Part shown: piece by piece, positions 39,746 to 41,218 of the stretch | Numbering within the stretch: position 1 is the stretch's first letter | Layout: every line of letters begins with the position of its first letter | Origin: Bacteroidaceae bacterium | GTDB lineage: Bacteria > Bacteroidota > Bacteroidia > Bacteroidales > Bacteroidaceae | Length of the DNA stretch: 41,218 nt | NCBI GenBank assembly: GCA_017958545.1 | Contig: JAGDCM010000032.1 | Location: 1 to 41,218 of the forward strand | Direction of reading: 5' to 3' | Position numbers and translations under genes: made by a program | The notes under the pieces: generated by a model | What the model was told of the DNA's origin: nothing | Databases searched by the model: none | The model's input: only the letters and a program-made list of their open reading frames with translations

Positions 39746-39775
39746 TTGCTGCAAAGGAAATTTTTCGTAACTTTG
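39746..39775 (+). promoter_or_regulatory. Promoter of the four-helix-bundle gene
   Basis: TTG (39746-39748), 19 bases, then TAACTTTG (39768-39775). The start site would be about 39782, so the transcript begins with the palindromic leader at 39786. Confidence 0.7.
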
Positions 39776-39785
39776 CAGGGGAATT

Positions 39786-39881
39786 GTCGTTATAACGTCA
39801 TAACGTGATAACGGAATAACGAGGATTCGCGATAACGACAGGATTCGTCATAACGGAATAACGTTATAACGTCATAACGAC
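39786..39881 (+). repeat. TAACG-rich palindromic leader
   Basis: The segment consists of repeated CGTTATAACG, GTCATAACG and GAATAACG words. Its ends form a 20-base inverted repeat (39786-39805 and 39862-39881) with 18 of 20 positions paired. It lies wholly in the 5' leader of the next gene and would fold into a long hairpin. Related words recur at 40688-40723 and 37695-37712. Confidence 0.7.
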
Positions 39882-39924
39882 AAAAGAGTGATAACCAAAG
39901 ATTAACCACTAAAGACAAGACACC

Positions 39925-40665
39925 ATGCAAATCTCGCGATTCGGCTTCTATTGGCTCGACACTTGGGTGATGGCGAATGTGATTCAGCTGGCGACGCAGG
40001 TCTTTTGCTCGCGCTTCCTCAATCACTCGAACGACCCTGGCGGACGGCAGTACGACCAGATGACGCAGGCTGCACGCTCGGCTCCTGCCAACATCGCCGA
40101 AGGCAACTCCAGACACTCAACTTCGAAGGAGACGGAGATGAAGCTCACGGACGTTGCCCGCGCCACGCTCTCGGAACTTGCCAACGACTACCTGAACTGG
40201 CTGCTGAGGCACGAACAGTTGCCGTGGTCAACGCATTCGGCGGAATACGCCGAGGTGGCAAGCGTCAAGCTCGACAAGCCGGACTATCAGGACGACGTTC
40301 TCTACCAGAGCAGCATACACATCCTCCAGCAGAAGCACCGCTTCGACAAGTGGCTGCTGTCGGAGAACTCGATGACTGTCGCCAACTGCATCCTCGTGCT
40401 CTGCAACCGTCTTGTCCTGATGCTCAGCAGGCAGATAGAGAATCAGTTGGCGACGTTCCGCGAGGAAGGCGGCTTCACAGAGGCTCTGACAGCAGAACGC
40501 CTCGCCCATCGCACAGAGAAGAGCCGTCAGGATGATGCCCCTGCCTGTCCGCAATGCGGCAAGCCCATGATTAAACGCGTAGCGAAAAAGGGCATGAACT
40601 CCGGCAGGGAATTCTGGAGTTGCTCAAACTATCCAGCCTGCAACGGGACAAGGAATATCGTGTGA
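39925..40665 (+). CDS. Four-helix-bundle protein with C-terminal topoisomerase-type zinc ribbon
   Basis: A 246-residue protein. Residues 1-185 are helical with the four-helix-bundle (23S rRNA IVP-like) signature: YDQMTQAARSAPANIAEGNS, then LTDVARATLSELANDYLNWL and ILQQKHRFDKWLL. The C-terminus (about 207-243) is a zinc ribbon with PACPQCGKPM and FWSCSNYPACNGTRN, as in the tail of topoisomerase I. Relatives exist in gut Bacteroidales as four helix bundle suffix domain proteins; function is unknown, nucleic-acid binding is likely. Its own promoter and an unusual palindromic leader precede it, and a related palindrome follows. Confidence 0.87.
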   Translation: MQISRFGFYWLDTWVMANVIQLATQVFCSRFLNHSNDPGGRQYDQMTQAARSAPANIAEGNSRHSTSKETEMKLTDVARATLSELANDYLNWLLRHEQLPWSTHSAEYAEVASVKLDKPDYQDDVLYQSSIHILQQKHRFDKWLLSENSMTVANCILVLCNRLVLMLSRQIENQLATFREEGGFTEALTAERLAHRTEKSRQDDAPACPQCGKPMIKRVAKKGMNSGREFWSCSNYPACNGTRNIV

Positions 40666-40687
40666 GAAGGGGCTCTGGAAAAGGGCT

Positions 40688-40723
40688 CGTTATAACGAAA
40701 TAACGTTATGACGGCATAACGAC
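40688..40723. repeat. TAACG palindrome between convergent genes
   Basis: CGTTATAACG, then AACGTTAT and CATAACGAC words, match the leader repeat at 39786-39881. It lies between two convergent stop codons (40665 and 40730) and could act as a bidirectional terminator. Confidence 0.55.
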
Positions 40724-40729
40724 AATTGG

Positions 40730-41218
40730 CTAATAAGGCTCGATGGCTTTCTTGAGGCGCGTCTTGAGTTCTTCGAGGCGGCCGCTACGGATGCTGACGC
40801 GCATCTGGCAGTCCATGTCGTAGCTTTGCGAAAGGACGCGGGCTTCCATGTCGCGGACAACTTTCATCACGGCATTCATCAGGGGGTACTCGAAGCTGAA
40901 GTCATACTCCGCCTCGACCTGTCGCTCCTCGATGGTGGCAGCGGCAATGGCTTCGGCGGCTGCCGTGCGATAGGCCACGATGAGTCCGCTTGTGCCAAGC
41001 TTGACGCCACCGAAGTAGCGCACGACAAGGATGATGATGTTGGTCAGCTCGTTAGAGTTGATTTGCCCGAGGATGGGTTTGCCGGCAGTGCCGCTCGGCT
41101 CGCCGTTGTCGTTGGAGCGGAACGTCTCCCTGTCGGCACCAATCATGTAGGCCCAGCAGACGTGGCGGGCATCGTAGTACTTCTTCTGGTACTGCTCCAC
41201 GAGCGCCATCGCCTCCTC
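40730..41218 (-). CDS. IMPACT/YigZ-family protein, 5' end outside window
   Basis: C-terminal about 160 residues of an IMPACT/YigZ-family protein. The frame is open to the window end (reads EEAMALVEQYQKKYYDARHV), so the start lies beyond it and the ATG at 41209 is internal. The signature WAYMIG ... RSNDNGEPSGTAGKPILG and LVVRYFGGVKLGTSGLIVAYR is complete, followed by a C-terminal ferredoxin-like domain. Family members are linked to translation control or ribosome-associated stress, exact role unclear. About 50 residues are missing. It converges on the four-helix-bundle gene. Confidence 0.92.
   Translation of the reverse strand, partial: EEAMALVEQYQKKYYDARHVCWAYMIGADRETFRSNDNGEPSGTAGKPILGQINSNELTNIIILVVRYFGGVKLGTSGLIVAYRTAAAEAIAAATIEERQVEAEYDFSFEYPLMNAVMKVVRDMEARVLSQSYDMDCQMRVSIRSGRLEELKTRLKKAIEPY

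Noticed and set aside
39476..39754. 92-residue minus-strand open frame
   Set aside because: Spans the structured RNA and promoter; no protein features.
39925..40665. Diversity-generating retroelement Avd protein
   Set aside because: The helical fold is related, but there is no reverse transcriptase or template/variable repeat nearby, and a zinc ribbon is fused.

Overview
The window looks like the chromosome of a Bacteroidales bacterium, most likely a Prevotella-type organism. Several genes are preceded by the Bacteroidota promoter pattern (TTG, then about 19-22 bases, then TAnnTTTG), ribosome binding sites are weak, and the gene families are typical of that group. Species is not decided by what I can see.

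Left flank (1-8760): a partial short-chain dehydrogenase, a YjbR-family protein, an SMR efflux protein, a flavodoxin-like protein and a Na/phosphate cotransporter on the plus strand. A PhoB/PhoR-like two-component pair lies convergent to the cotransporter. An HxlR regulator then diverges from a cupin / PNPOx-like pair, followed by a PlsC-type acyltransferase. This stretch holds several gene fossils: a hexapeptide acyltransferase tail, an acyl-CoA synthetase fragment in frame with plsC, and two copies of one C-terminal coding tail.

Centre (8784-32966): about 24 kb of tightly packed minus-strand genes, most overlapping or separated by a few bases, read from right to left. In order: LytS-type kinase, LytTR regulator, double-cluster ferredoxin, radical SAM enzyme, DUF116-polyprenyl synthase fusion, a small alpha-toroid protein, a class II terpene cyclase with a DGDD motif, a membrane-anchored PQQ-like beta-propeller, an exported NHL-like propeller, a twin-arginine NapG-like iron-sulfur protein, a NapH/NosR-like membrane iron-sulfur protein, a second anchored propeller, a NuoE-NuoF fusion, a NuoG N-terminal-like protein, a propeller lipoprotein, an ABC ATPase with a large FtsX-type permease, and two secreted propellers. 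My reading (inference) is an undescribed envelope system. The first half would make and modify a long-chain cyclised terpenoid. The second half would move electrons from NAD(P)H through a NuoEFG-like module and NapGH-like proteins to the periplasm, where beta-propeller proteins act. Coding sequences here carry in-frame repeat insertions, including a 58-bp hairpin repeat read in two frames in one protein, and there is a 68-bp dual-coding overlap.

Right flank (33106-41218): a CobW-type GTPase, an aquaglyceroporin, an OhrR-like MarR regulator with a small Cys protein and a CE1-type esterase, and a glutathione peroxidase. Next comes an AT-richer accessory block (37935-39362) with a membrane-anchored HIRAN protein, preceded by a structured RNA candidate. 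Last are a four-helix-bundle / zinc-ribbon gene bracketed by TAACG palindromic repeats, and a partial IMPACT/YigZ-family gene cut by the window end.
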